Assembly: GCA_026994225.1 (NCBI GenBank)
Contig: JALWRI010000113.1
Location: forward strand, 56,147 to 120,146
Direction of reading: 5' to 3'
Length of the DNA stretch: 64,000 nucleotides
From: Gammaproteobacteria bacterium
GTDB lineage: Bacteria; Pseudomonadota; Gammaproteobacteria; GRL18
This document shows, piece after piece, positions 48,001-55,685 of this stretch (its first letter is position 1; each line of letters opens with the position of its first letter). The notes under the pieces are model-generated. The model had not been told where the DNA came from, did no database searches, and saw only the letters and a list, made by a program, of their open reading frames with translations. The position numbers and the translations under genes were made by a program.

Positions 48001-48059
48001 ATGAAAAAAACTGACAGACCATAAGACCTGCCAGTTTGTATTAGTAGGTAAGATAACAT
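45036..48059 (-). CDS. YfiR-domain hybrid histidine kinase with periplasmic coiled coil
   Basis: About 1007 residues from ATG 48059. Signal peptide or anchor (1-33), a periplasmic YfiR-like DUF4154 domain (about 35-190; NIVATYIYQLAQNISW ... LLITDH ... INKANILNHHLTIS), a Gln/Lys-rich coiled coil (about 195-360) with at least eight unbroken heptads, and a membrane helix (about 361-383). Cytoplasmic domains are HisKA with His429 (FLANMSHELRTPMNAV), HATPase (DTGIGIP, FGGTGLG), a receiver with Asp724 (ILMDIHMPVMDG) and HPt with His872 (LTHRIKGLAGN). YfiR proteins normally repress diguanylate cyclases from the periplasm; here the sensor is fused to a phosphorelay. It lies 17 bases after prk, with prk's apparent terminator inside its first codons. 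Confidence 0.88.
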   Translation of the reverse strand: MLSYLLIQTGRSYGLSVFFIVTLLFSTPDYAVSNIRDNIVATYIYQLAQNISWTNNKTLRYYKIHLIDTNKKHYHALQYITKNATLHNKKIILSYSTDLSFPEDIQILFVANHYVQHLKSIYQKIHNHPILLITDHADNPHDIMLDFYDEKDNTLKFRINKANILNHHLTISPNIILLGGSEIDIAQLYKDSQTHLQKNQQYVTSLQQNLHHLQNQIIQNEKQYQLLKENIQDLKKTITQLTQNLYKAQTTLQQKQDELNQQRQAFRKYQHKIRTQTERYNTLLLIIDQQEKAFDLQVSSQQQEILKRKQILQEQQRLIETQKQNLKQQKKTLHHQTRQIQQQQHILKEQNKEIVYQKNMLYLLILILVLFLLLVLIILLAFFKNKKSKQLLEKQGELLQQSTIDLLLAKQHAEKANHSKSVFLANMSHELRTPMNAVIGFLELTLEQYTLPEPYLGYITTAESSARSLLHLLNDILDISKMENNKLSLEKVEFNLKELLSSVLNTLKLASQEKNITITLHDEVLHNKACLVGDPVRIRQIFINLLGNAIKFTKQGEINIFISDDTHLVAAQHVTYIQIHDTGIGIPSEKLDTIFDAFTQSDDSTTRHFGGTGLGTTISKQLITKMGGKIWIESIVHQGTQVHFYLPMVLTACQASKSSISSPSTPTPKSTICYHLLIVDDVKTNALLACIRLEAAGYKVTQAENGKIALELLQQQHFDAILMDIHMPVMDGLTATRSIREQEKNSSRHIPVIALTASVLKEDMAECLHAGMDDIVTKPIDFGLLFDKLQQHLTVIDPLPTTTKQTTDSTTHSASFNKESLIQGKKGLQYWKDEAIYFAVLHDFSQQHAHDDQAVQIALQAKDYQRVLELTHRIKGLAGNLCMPHVEQTAQRLHIAIKQQHYHTLKPLFSAFSQALQLSVHYIQENISSPPASTSVPQKQPVKKQDKLILVQQLITCLQQSDPNKISCTLEKLKPYLTEKDFYILDKYIDNYDMDDAIRWLNTTSQF
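48004..48035 (-). terminator. Intrinsic terminator/attenuator inside the 5' end of the YfiR-kinase gene
   Basis: Read on the minus strand: ACTGGCAG (48035-48028), ten-base loop, CTGTCAGT (48017-48010), then seven U. One stem pair is a G-U wobble. It begins 24 bases after the ATG of the downstream kinase gene and 42 bases after the prk stop. It has all parts of a Rho-independent terminator for prk while also being coding sequence for the kinase signal peptide. Confidence 0.65.
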
Positions 48060-48076
48060 ACCTGGCAAGTAGGTGA

Positions 48077-48958
48077 TTAGTTATCACGATTTTCTAATAA
48101 TTGTTTAATGATAGGTGCCAAGATAATTTCCATAGCAAAGCCCATTTTTCCGCCTGGTACAACAATACTATTACGACGAGACATAAACGAATCTTTGATC
48201 ATATCTAATAAATAAGGAAAATCGACATTAAATTTTTGTGGATCACGAAAGCGGATAACAACAAAACTTTCGTCTGGAGTAGGAATATCCCGTGCAATAA
48301 AAGGATCAGAGGTATCAACTGTAGGTACACGTTGAAAATTAATATCCGTGCGTGAAAATTGTGGAGTAATATACTGAATATAATCAGGCATACGGCGTAA
48401 AATGGTATCTACGATAACATCGGCAGAATAACCACGCTGTGCATTATCTCTATGAATTTTTTGAATCCATTCCAGATTAACAATAGGTACAACACCAATG
48501 AGTAAATCAACATGTTTTGCAATATCGACACCCTCTTCTTCATTGACTGCTCCACCGTGCAAGCCTTCATAAAAAAGGACATCAGAGCCTTCAGAAATAT
48601 TTGCCCATTCGGTAAATTCACCTGGTTTTAATGGTGCATAAGGGGCCGCTTCTTCTTCACTGTGTAAATAATAACGGCGTTGACACATACCATTATCACC
48701 GTAATCTTTAAAAGTTTTTTCTAAAACATCAAATAAATTGCCTTCTGGACCAAAATGGCTGATGGTTTTACCTTCGTCAGCAAAGCGGGTGATCGCTTCT
48801 TTCATTTCCTGACGGTTGTAACGATGGTAACTATCTCCTTCAATAATAGCTGGGGTAATATTTTCACGATAAAAAATATGTTCAAAGGCATTTTTTACCG
48901 TAGTAGTGCCAGCACCAGATGAACCAGTAACGGCAATCACGGGATGTTTTTTAGACAT
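48077..48958 (-). CDS. prk: Phosphoribulokinase (proteobacterial class I)
   Basis: 293 residues, the usual length of the octameric bacterial type. Phosphorylates ribulose 5-phosphate to ribulose 1,5-bisphosphate, the step specific to the Calvin cycle. P-loop GSSGAGTTTV (12-21), IEGDSYHRY, ISHFGPEGNLFD and LFYEGLHGG are conserved. Such enzymes are NADH-activated and AMP-inhibited. RubisCO genes are not in the window. An AAGGAGA site precedes the ATG, and two palindromes lie upstream. The following gene is a hybrid kinase. Confidence 0.96.
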   Translation of the reverse strand: MSKKHPVIAVTGSSGAGTTTVKNAFEHIFYRENITPAIIEGDSYHRYNRQEMKEAITRFADEGKTISHFGPEGNLFDVLEKTFKDYGDNGMCQRRYYLHSEEEAAPYAPLKPGEFTEWANISEGSDVLFYEGLHGGAVNEEEGVDIAKHVDLLIGVVPIVNLEWIQKIHRDNAQRGYSADVIVDTILRRMPDYIQYITPQFSRTDINFQRVPTVDTSDPFIARDIPTPDESFVVIRFRDPQKFNVDFPYLLDMIKDSFMSRRNSIVVPGGKMGFAMEIILAPIIKQLLENRDN

Positions 48959-49001
48959 AATGTCTCCTTTACTTTATTGTTTGGATTGATGCTATATAGC
49001 G

Positions 49002-49043
49002 TTTATTTGGAAATAAATATTTACTCTGCCTAGTAGAGTAAAT
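49002..49043. promoter_or_regulatory. Tandem palindromes upstream of prk, candidate operators
   Basis: TTTATTT-GG-AAATAAA at 49002-49017 is immediately followed by ATTTACTCT...AGAGTAAAT (nine-base arms, 49019-49043). A third short palindrome, GCTATATAGC (48991-49000), may contain the -10. They lie 30-85 bases upstream of the prk ATG. LysR-type CbbR proteins control Calvin genes through such dyads, but no cbbR is in the window, so the binder is unknown. Confidence 0.45.
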
Positions 49044-49159
49044 GCTAGAACAATTAACTGGGCATTTTAACGGAAATCATAACATTGCGATATAAAAACC
49101 TTTAAAATAAGGGTAAATTATTCACCGACATCACATAGTAAGCTATTTTTAGATGTAGT

Positions 49160-50452
49160 TTATGATTTTTCTCTATCAATAGCACGGTATGCAATATCAG
49201 TGCGATAATAAGCATTAGGCCAATCAATATGCTGTATAGCTTGATAGGCTTTTTGTTGTGCTGTTGCTACATCATCCCCTAATGCAACGACACAAAGCAC
49301 TCGTCCCCCATTACTAACAATCGTTTGTTGCTCTTCATCATAACGTGTACCGGCATGGAATACTTTGCATTCGGGTTGGTTGATAGTATCTAAATGTTTG
49401 ATTGGTTCATTTTTGGGATAATTACCTGGATAGCCATTTGCTGCCATAACCACCCCTACTGCACTTTGCTCTGACCATTTTGCACTAATTTGATCCAGTT
49501 TTCCTTTGATAGCATATTGACACAATTCTACTAAATCTGATTGTAAACGCATTAATATAGGTTGTGTTTCAGGATCACCAAAACGGCAGTTATATTCTAG
49601 TACATGGAGTTTTCCCTCTGGGCTAATCATTAAGCCAGCATAGAGAAAGCCATGATATGGATTCCCTTCTTCAGCCATACCCTTTATAGTGGGTAAGATA
49701 ACGTCTTGCATAATTTTATCATGCAATGCGGCATCAATAACGGGAGCTGGGGAATAAGCACCCATCCCTCCTGTATTAGGACCTTTATCTCCATTATCAC
49801 GGGCTTTATGATCTTGTGAAGTAGCTAAAGGTAAGACATGTTCACCATCGACCATAACAATAAAACTGGCTTCTTCCCCAATTAAAAATTCTTCAATAAC
49901 AACACGATGACCAGCTTCACCAAATACATTCCCAGAAAGCATATCAGTAACACTGGCAATGGCTTGTTGTTCCGTCATTGCCAGAATAACGCCTTTTCCG
50001 GCAGCAAGTCCATCGGCTTTGATAACAATCGGAGTACCTTGTTGTTGGATATAAGCAATGGCATCTTCAAGTTGACTAAAACTTTGATATTGAGCAGTGG
50101 GAATATGGTGTCGGGAAAGGAAATCTTTAGTAAATTCTTTAGAGCCTTCTAATTGTGCGGCAGCTTGTGTTGGACCAAAAATAGCAAGATCATGTTGTTG
50201 AAAATAATTAACAATGCCTTGTACTAAAGGTGCTTCAGGGCCAACGATAGTTAAATCTATAGATTGTTGTAACGCAAAGGCTAATAAACTATCTATATCT
50301 GAAGCCATAATATTCATATTGGTGACTTTATCTTCTAATGCCGTACCTGCATTACCGGGTGCAACATATATTTTGTCAACCTGTGGAGATTGTGCGATTT
50401 TCCATGCCAGTGCATGTTCACGACCACCATTACCAATAATAAGTACTTTCAT
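49160..50452 (-). CDS. purD: Phosphoribosylamine-glycine ligase
   Basis: About 430 residues from ATG 50452; a longer in-frame ATG 14 codons upstream is rejected because the family begins MKVLIIGNGGREHALAWK. ATP-grasp enzyme making glycinamide ribonucleotide in purine synthesis. Conserved VGPEAPLVQGI, KADGLAAGKGV, DHKARDNGDKGPNTGGMGAY and LEYNCRFGDPETQ. Single gene between prk and the divergent bioD, without purH nearby. The neighbour order is not a known conserved one. Confidence 0.96.
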   Translation of the reverse strand: MKVLIIGNGGREHALAWKIAQSPQVDKIYVAPGNAGTALEDKVTNMNIMASDIDSLLAFALQQSIDLTIVGPEAPLVQGIVNYFQQHDLAIFGPTQAAAQLEGSKEFTKDFLSRHHIPTAQYQSFSQLEDAIAYIQQQGTPIVIKADGLAAGKGVILAMTEQQAIASVTDMLSGNVFGEAGHRVVIEEFLIGEEASFIVMVDGEHVLPLATSQDHKARDNGDKGPNTGGMGAYSPAPVIDAALHDKIMQDVILPTIKGMAEEGNPYHGFLYAGLMISPEGKLHVLEYNCRFGDPETQPILMRLQSDLVELCQYAIKGKLDQISAKWSEQSAVGVVMAANGYPGNYPKNEPIKHLDTINQPECKVFHAGTRYDEEQQTIVSNGGRVLCVVALGDDVATAQQKAYQAIQHIDWPNAYYRTDIAYRAIDREKS

Positions 50453-50533
50453 TGTGATTAAAATCCTGTATGTTATTTTCAGGAGGGTAATCATACCTTG
50501 TCAAAACTATTTGATAAAGCAAAAGGATAGATC

Positions 50534-51178
50534 ATGTCTATAACAGCTAACGTCATTCCACAGCAATGTTTTATTACTGGAACAGATACCGAAGTAGGCA
50601 AAACGTATGTCAGTCATTTAATATTACAGACCTTGGCACAACAAAATAAGTACTGTTTAGGAATAAAACCTATTGCAAGTGGGGTAAGTGGAGAGGATGG
50701 ATTATATAATCATGATGCGATATGTCTGCAAAAAGTAGCGACGGTGAAACGTCCTTATGCAGAGATTAATCCGTATCTTTTTAGTCTTGCCATTGCTCCA
50801 CATATTGCTGCACAGCAAGCACAGAAAAAAATTGATATTGCCTATTTAGTAGCACATATTCACAGTTTGGAAGAATATACGGAATATATGTTAGTAGAAG
50901 GCGTAGGAGGATGGTTAGTGCCATTAAATGAACGAGAAACGGTAGCTGATTTGGCCATACAATTACAGTATCCTGTCATTTTAGTGGTAGCTATGCGTTT
51001 AGGATGTCTAAATCATGCTCTGTTAACAGCATTAGCTATTGAACAAAGTGCTGTTCCTTTTGCTGGTTGGATAGCTAATACTGTGTGTCAAAAAATGCCT
51101 TATTGGGATGAGAATATAAAAACATTAAAAGAGCGGATTAATGCGCCTTTATTAGCAATTATTCCTGCAAAGGGATGA
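50534..51178 (+). CDS. bioD: Dethiobiotin synthetase
   Basis: 214 residues. ATP-dependent closure of the ureido ring of dethiobiotin from DAPA and CO2. P-loop GTDTEVGKTYVS (16-27), KPIASGVS for substrate binding and VEGVGGWLVPLN are diagnostic. Other biotin genes (bioA, B, F, C) are not adjacent. It diverges from purD with 81 bases between starts and has an AAAGGA ribosome site. Confidence 0.94.
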   Translation: MSITANVIPQQCFITGTDTEVGKTYVSHLILQTLAQQNKYCLGIKPIASGVSGEDGLYNHDAICLQKVATVKRPYAEINPYLFSLAIAPHIAAQQAQKKIDIAYLVAHIHSLEEYTEYMLVEGVGGWLVPLNERETVADLAIQLQYPVILVVAMRLGCLNHALLTALAIEQSAVPFAGWIANTVCQKMPYWDENIKTLKERINAPLLAIIPAKG

Positions 51179-51217
51179 TCGAGTAGCAAATATAGTTTGA
51201 CGTTTAAGGCACAGAGC

Positions 51218-52456
51218 TTATTTTAGCCTGGAGTGTATGTTATGACCAGTGCGTAATTGTTTAATTAATTGTCGGCTGGGATGAATAAAAGGCATGGCCT
51301 GCAATGCTTGATGTTGATGACATAAATGCTGAGCTAATAATTGTGCGCCAAAAAAACTAGAATTAATCCCCCGTGAACCATGTGCGGTATTAACATATAA
51401 ACCAGGTAGATAAGGGACTGTTATGTTATCTGCCAGCGTTTTTCCCTGGCGGATGGCCTGAAAGGTCTTTAGATAAGCTGTCGCATCAGGAATAGGACCT
51501 ATAAGCGGTAAATGATCCCTGGTGCTAACACGTATGGCAGTGCGTCCTGTTAACTGAGGTAATGAGGATGGAGTGTGTAATTGGGGTAAATGTTGTTGTA
51601 ATAAGGAAAGATTATATTGCTGTGCGGTTAAAGATAAACCCCTTTGATGTGGTTTTTGATAGCTTGCTCCAATAATATACTTACCTTCAAAAGAGGGCAA
51701 GAGATAGCCTTGATGGCAAATGACCGTTTTAGGGAAAGAAGAAAGGGCATAAGGTGGAAGGTAAGTCAGTTGTCCCTGAGTTAATTGTACCTCTAGCCAG
51801 GGGATAAATTGTTGTACGGTAGCCGCATTGCACAATATTAAAATAGCCGCACTTGCTTGGCAATGTTGTTGATTATCAAAGACATGCCAAAGTCCATTAT
51901 AGTATTGTATGGATGCAATAGTCGTTTGATAATGTATAGCAAGTTGTGCTGTATGTTGTAAATAATGTTGGCAAAGTGCCAGAGGACGGATAAAACCTAA
52001 CTGTGGAAAAAAAATACCAGGATAGGAGCTAGGAACATGCGTATAATCTTCCACTTTATTAGCAGGAATGGATTGTACTGACAGGGTAGGGGGACGTTGT
52101 TGTAAATAGCGTTGCTGTTGTTGTTGACGTTTACTATTGTAAGCAAGTTGTATCACGCCAGTGGGATGATAAAGAGCAGGATATTGTTGTATATAGGATA
52201 AAAAAGCCTTAATAGATGCATCATAATAACAGGCTTCAAGACTGGTATTGACACTAATATAGGGGTGAATAACGCCAATTGGATTGCCTGATGCTTGTGT
52301 TGCACAGTGAGCATGTTGTTCAAATAGATGTATTTTCCATTGTGATTGCCCTAAGTGGTAAGCACTAGCGCATCCAGCTAACCCTGTGCCAATGATGATA
52401 GCTTCTCTTTGAGTAGTATTGATTGGGGGTAAACGTTGTGCAACAGTATATTGCAT
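51218..52456 (-). CDS. mnmC: Single-domain MnmC oxidoreductase (tRNA wobble uridine modification)
   Basis: 412 residues. FAD-binding IIIGTGLAGCASAYHLG, then ASGNPIGVIHPYIS and the late TGRTAIRVSTRDHLPLIGP, all as in the C-terminal half of MnmC. This half removes the carboxymethyl group from cmnm5(s2)U34 of tRNAs. The N-terminal methyltransferase half found in E. coli MnmC is absent: the frame starts just before the FAD motif. The gene begins two bases after batD, so it is the last member of the Bat operon. A generic DadA-type oxidase is less likely given the ASGNP motif. Confidence 0.82.
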   Translation of the reverse strand: MQYTVAQRLPPINTTQREAIIIGTGLAGCASAYHLGQSQWKIHLFEQHAHCATQASGNPIGVIHPYISVNTSLEACYYDASIKAFLSYIQQYPALYHPTGVIQLAYNSKRQQQQQRYLQQRPPTLSVQSIPANKVEDYTHVPSSYPGIFFPQLGFIRPLALCQHYLQHTAQLAIHYQTTIASIQYYNGLWHVFDNQQHCQASAAILILCNAATVQQFIPWLEVQLTQGQLTYLPPYALSSFPKTVICHQGYLLPSFEGKYIIGASYQKPHQRGLSLTAQQYNLSLLQQHLPQLHTPSSLPQLTGRTAIRVSTRDHLPLIGPIPDATAYLKTFQAIRQGKTLADNITVPYLPGLYVNTAHGSRGINSSFFGAQLLAQHLCHQHQALQAMPFIHPSRQLIKQLRTGHNIHSRLK

Positions 52457-52458
52457 TA

Positions 52459-54114
52459 TTAGGATAGTGTTGGATTGCGGGCGGCAAGTAGCGTATCTGT
52501 TTGTTGCATTGCTTGATCAGGGGCAGGTTGATAATGTTGTATTGCATTCCATAATTCTCTTGTATGCCACTTATGGTCATATGTGGAGGAATAAAGACGT
52601 GCATCTAATTTGCTAATGGCATCTGCTAATGGTATATCTTTTGCGACATGGGCAATATCATCTAAGTGTTGAAAACGCTGAGAGGGCCAGTGATATTTTG
52701 CCCAAAGTAATAAACTGTCTTTACAGGCTTGTAAATCTTCCACTTGACAGGCTTTTTGAAATAATTGCTGTTGTTGTGCATAGGTATGTTGCTGTTGTTT
52801 TAGCGTTTTATTCAGCGTAGTGTTTATTGCAGTGGGTCGATGTTTACTTTGCAATATGATGATACCGATAAGGGCAAAAATAAATAATAGGAAAGCACTT
52901 ATTTTCCAAAAAAGTGCCTTTTTATCAGCACTAATGCTATGAGGATGAGGGGATGCAGGAACAGAATTATTAGTGATTAAATCATTATCTGAAGCCGTTA
53001 CTGTAATAGTTTTAGCTGGAAGTTGGCTCACCTTTTCTTGTGCTAGTTGCGTATCCCACCAATGTACAGAAATAGCTGGTAATGTATAAGTACCTGTTTG
53101 AGTAGCAATCCATACGCTTTTTATTTCTTTGCTAGTAATGATATTTTGTCCTTTAATTTGAGTATGTATAACCGGTTTTTCGGGATAGACCTTAAATGCT
53201 TTAGGAGCATGTTGTGGGATGTCTGGCAATTGGGTTGCTAATATGTCCTGGACTTGGATACGTAGCGTACGAGTAATGGCTGTGCCTGTCTGTATGGTAG
53301 CAGGATTTTTTGACCAGCTTTCTTGAAGTTGTAGTTTTTTACCAGGTAGCCAATAATATTGGCTTTTTATTTGTGCAGGTTTAGGTAACACTGTGACAGT
53401 AAGCGGCTTGCTGCGGCGTAATACAGTTTTATGATTACTCGATGAGGCATTATCAGCTATTTCCCCTTGAAAAATAACGGCAGGTATAGTGAGCGTACCA
53501 CTTTTTTGTGCAAAGACCGCATAGCGGCGTTCAATAACATGATAATGATGGTGGCTTATTTTCGTATCATAACTAATATCATCCCCTAATTTTTCAACCA
53601 GTGCAGAAGGAACGTGTAAGTCTGCCAATTTTCCTTCAGTTAATACAACACGATAATAAAGTTGTAGGGTAAGCACTAATTTTTGTTGTACATAGAGTGC
53701 TTTTTTAGGGTGTTGATGGATTTGAATAAAGATAATATCTTCTTGTTGTTGGCTTTGTTGAAACGTATTAACTTGAATACGAATAGGCTGACTTTGTTCA
53801 TTACCTATTTTAATAGCCGGTATTTCTAATAGGCCAGTTATTTTAGGTGCAAGAGTGAGTGTCCACAGGGTTTTATGTGTACGAATACCATTAATAATGC
53901 GAATACTGTTACTTTTATGTTGTTTGATAATATCAACGTATTGTTGTAAAACAGAAAATTGTGGTTCACCTCGTCCCGTACCCTGGCGGGTAATAGTTAA
54001 CGTAAAGGTATCATTGAATGAGATCGCACTTTGATCCGTTTTAACATTGATACTTGCCCTTCCAGGAAGGGAAAAAATAACACTAAGTAGTAAGAATAAG
54101 AGCTGTTTTACCAT
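52459..54114 (-). CDS. batD: BatD-like membrane-anchored protein
   Basis: 551 residues. Signal peptide (1-20), a large periplasmic region of beta-sandwich repeats with the BatD opening (ASINVKTDQSAISFNDTF), a membrane helix about 400-420 (FLLFIFALIGIIIL) and a cytoplasmic tail. In Bat systems BatD acts with von Willebrand A proteins BatA/BatB; in Bacteroides the operon supports aerotolerance. The exact function is unknown. It overlaps batB by seven bases and is followed after two bases by mnmC. Confidence 0.87.
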   Translation of the reverse strand: MVKQLLFLLLSVIFSLPGRASINVKTDQSAISFNDTFTLTITRQGTGRGEPQFSVLQQYVDIIKQHKSNSIRIINGIRTHKTLWTLTLAPKITGLLEIPAIKIGNEQSQPIRIQVNTFQQSQQQEDIIFIQIHQHPKKALYVQQKLVLTLQLYYRVVLTEGKLADLHVPSALVEKLGDDISYDTKISHHHYHVIERRYAVFAQKSGTLTIPAVIFQGEIADNASSSNHKTVLRRSKPLTVTVLPKPAQIKSQYYWLPGKKLQLQESWSKNPATIQTGTAITRTLRIQVQDILATQLPDIPQHAPKAFKVYPEKPVIHTQIKGQNIITSKEIKSVWIATQTGTYTLPAISVHWWDTQLAQEKVSQLPAKTITVTASDNDLITNNSVPASPHPHSISADKKALFWKISAFLLFIFALIGIIILQSKHRPTAINTTLNKTLKQQQHTYAQQQQLFQKACQVEDLQACKDSLLLWAKYHWPSQRFQHLDDIAHVAKDIPLADAISKLDARLYSSTYDHKWHTRELWNAIQHYQPAPDQAMQQTDTLLAARNPTLS

Positions 54115-55676
54115 GTATGTGCCTGATTTTCTATCGCTATCGAAGAATGTTGTGTTTTGCGTTTAAATTTACGGCGTAAAAGCCCCCCTGGATCATCAGG
54201 AATATGTTTTAACCATTGTTCCATAGCTTGTTGTGATTCATCATATTGTTTTTTTGCTTGGGTAGCGACTTGTGGTGAGGAGGAAGAGGGAAGTTTGTTA
54301 GAACGAGAGCGAGGAGGGGATTGTGTCAGTAGTTGCTGTATTAATTGGAGGTTATCTTTAGCATCTTGCATAGCAGGATTAAGTTGTAATGCTTTTTGAT
54401 AGGCATCAATGGCTTTTTGATAACGTTGTAGCTGTGCTAGGCTATTACCCTGATTATAATACTGATCTGCCTTATTTAAACTTAAGTGTGCCTGGGAGAA
54501 ATAATGCAATGCCTGTTGGTAATCTTTTGCTTGATACCATGCACTTGCTTTCCAGGCTTTATTTTTAAATAATTTTGCCGCTTGCTTAGGGCGTTGTTGC
54601 TGCAATGCTTGGTATCCTTGTTGATCAGCATTCAGCCATAAACTATCCCACATGCCGGCATAAGAGGTGTCAGGAATGCTATAAGGTAATAATAATAATA
54701 CCATTAACCAACCCTGTTTTGCTCCAAATAAAAATAAGGGGATTAAAACTAATACAAGCCAAAATCCTTGATCATGCCATAAAGACTGATGATTAAGTTG
54801 TGCTTGCTGTGTACCTTGTCCTTTTAGTGTATGGGCAAAAATAGTCTGTAGATCTTGATCATCATAACGGCTGCGCACATACTTACCTCCACCGAGAGAG
54901 GCTAATTCTTGTAATGTTGTTTCAGTAAGTTGGGTAATTACTTTCTGATTATATTGATCGACATAATAAGTATTATTTTTAAGTGGGATAGTGCTACCAG
55001 AGAGAGTGCCAAATCCTAGTACCGATAACTGATGACCTGCCGCTGCAATATCTTCAGCTACGGAGTAAGCCTTGTCATTATATATTCCATCAGTGAATAA
55101 CAATAATTGTGCGCTATGTATTAGGTTATCTTCTAATAATGTTTTTGCTTCTTGTAAGGCATATTCAGGTGCGCTGCCTTTTACGGGCATAATATCGGGA
55201 TGTAATACATGCAGGATATTTTGTATGGTATTACCATCAGGCGTAGGAGGAATAACGAGATGGCTATCTCCTGCATAAACGAGTAGTGCAATGTGTTTTT
55301 GTGGATATTGTTGTATTATATCTGTAATTTTATGTTTGGCATGGATTAATCGGGAAGGAGCGATATCCTGAGCTAACATGGAATAGGATAAATCAAGTAA
55401 AATAACGACACTCTCTTTATCTTCATATAAAGCGGTGTCTTTTTTATTCCAGCTAGGGCCTGCAAGAGCAATAACGCTGAGAAAGGCAAATAGTATAAAA
55501 TAACTTAAAGGATAACGAGATGGGCTGTGGTATGGTAGTAAAAAGGGAAGAAAACGGGCTTCACAAAAAGTGCTTTTTTGTGTAGCTGGTATTGATCGTA
55601 AATACCAGAACAGTATACTCAAGGGCAAAAATAATAATAGCCATAATGGACGAAGAAAATGAAAATTTTCCAGCAT
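54108..55676 (-). CDS. batB: BatB-type von Willebrand A protein with C-terminal TPR (BatB/BatC fusion)
   Basis: 522 residues. Two N-terminal membrane helices (about 8-25 and 58-75) and a VWA domain (about 88-270) with an intact MIDAS (DLSYS at 95-99, later TDG at 195-197). Two more helices (305-335) follow, then TPR repeats (about 360-445; YYNQGNSLAQLQRYQKAIDA), and a basic, Ser-rich tail. VWA plus TPR in one chain corresponds to BatB joined to BatC. Ca/Mg-dependent protein binding at the periplasmic face is likely. Gap to batA nine bases; overlaps batD by seven. Confidence 0.88.
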   Translation of the reverse strand: MLENFHFLRPLWLLLFLPLSILFWYLRSIPATQKSTFCEARFLPFLLPYHSPSRYPLSYFILFAFLSVIALAGPSWNKKDTALYEDKESVVILLDLSYSMLAQDIAPSRLIHAKHKITDIIQQYPQKHIALLVYAGDSHLVIPPTPDGNTIQNILHVLHPDIMPVKGSAPEYALQEAKTLLEDNLIHSAQLLLFTDGIYNDKAYSVAEDIAAAGHQLSVLGFGTLSGSTIPLKNNTYYVDQYNQKVITQLTETTLQELASLGGGKYVRSRYDDQDLQTIFAHTLKGQGTQQAQLNHQSLWHDQGFWLVLVLIPLFLFGAKQGWLMVLLLLPYSIPDTSYAGMWDSLWLNADQQGYQALQQQRPKQAAKLFKNKAWKASAWYQAKDYQQALHYFSQAHLSLNKADQYYNQGNSLAQLQRYQKAIDAYQKALQLNPAMQDAKDNLQLIQQLLTQSPPRSRSNKLPSSSSPQVATQAKKQYDESQQAMEQWLKHIPDDPGGLLRRKFKRKTQHSSIAIENQAHTW

Positions 55677-55685
55677 ATCTTTTCC

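Noticed and set aside
50453..50494. N-terminal extension of PurD
   Set aside because: The added residues are not found in the family, which starts at MKVLIIGNGG.
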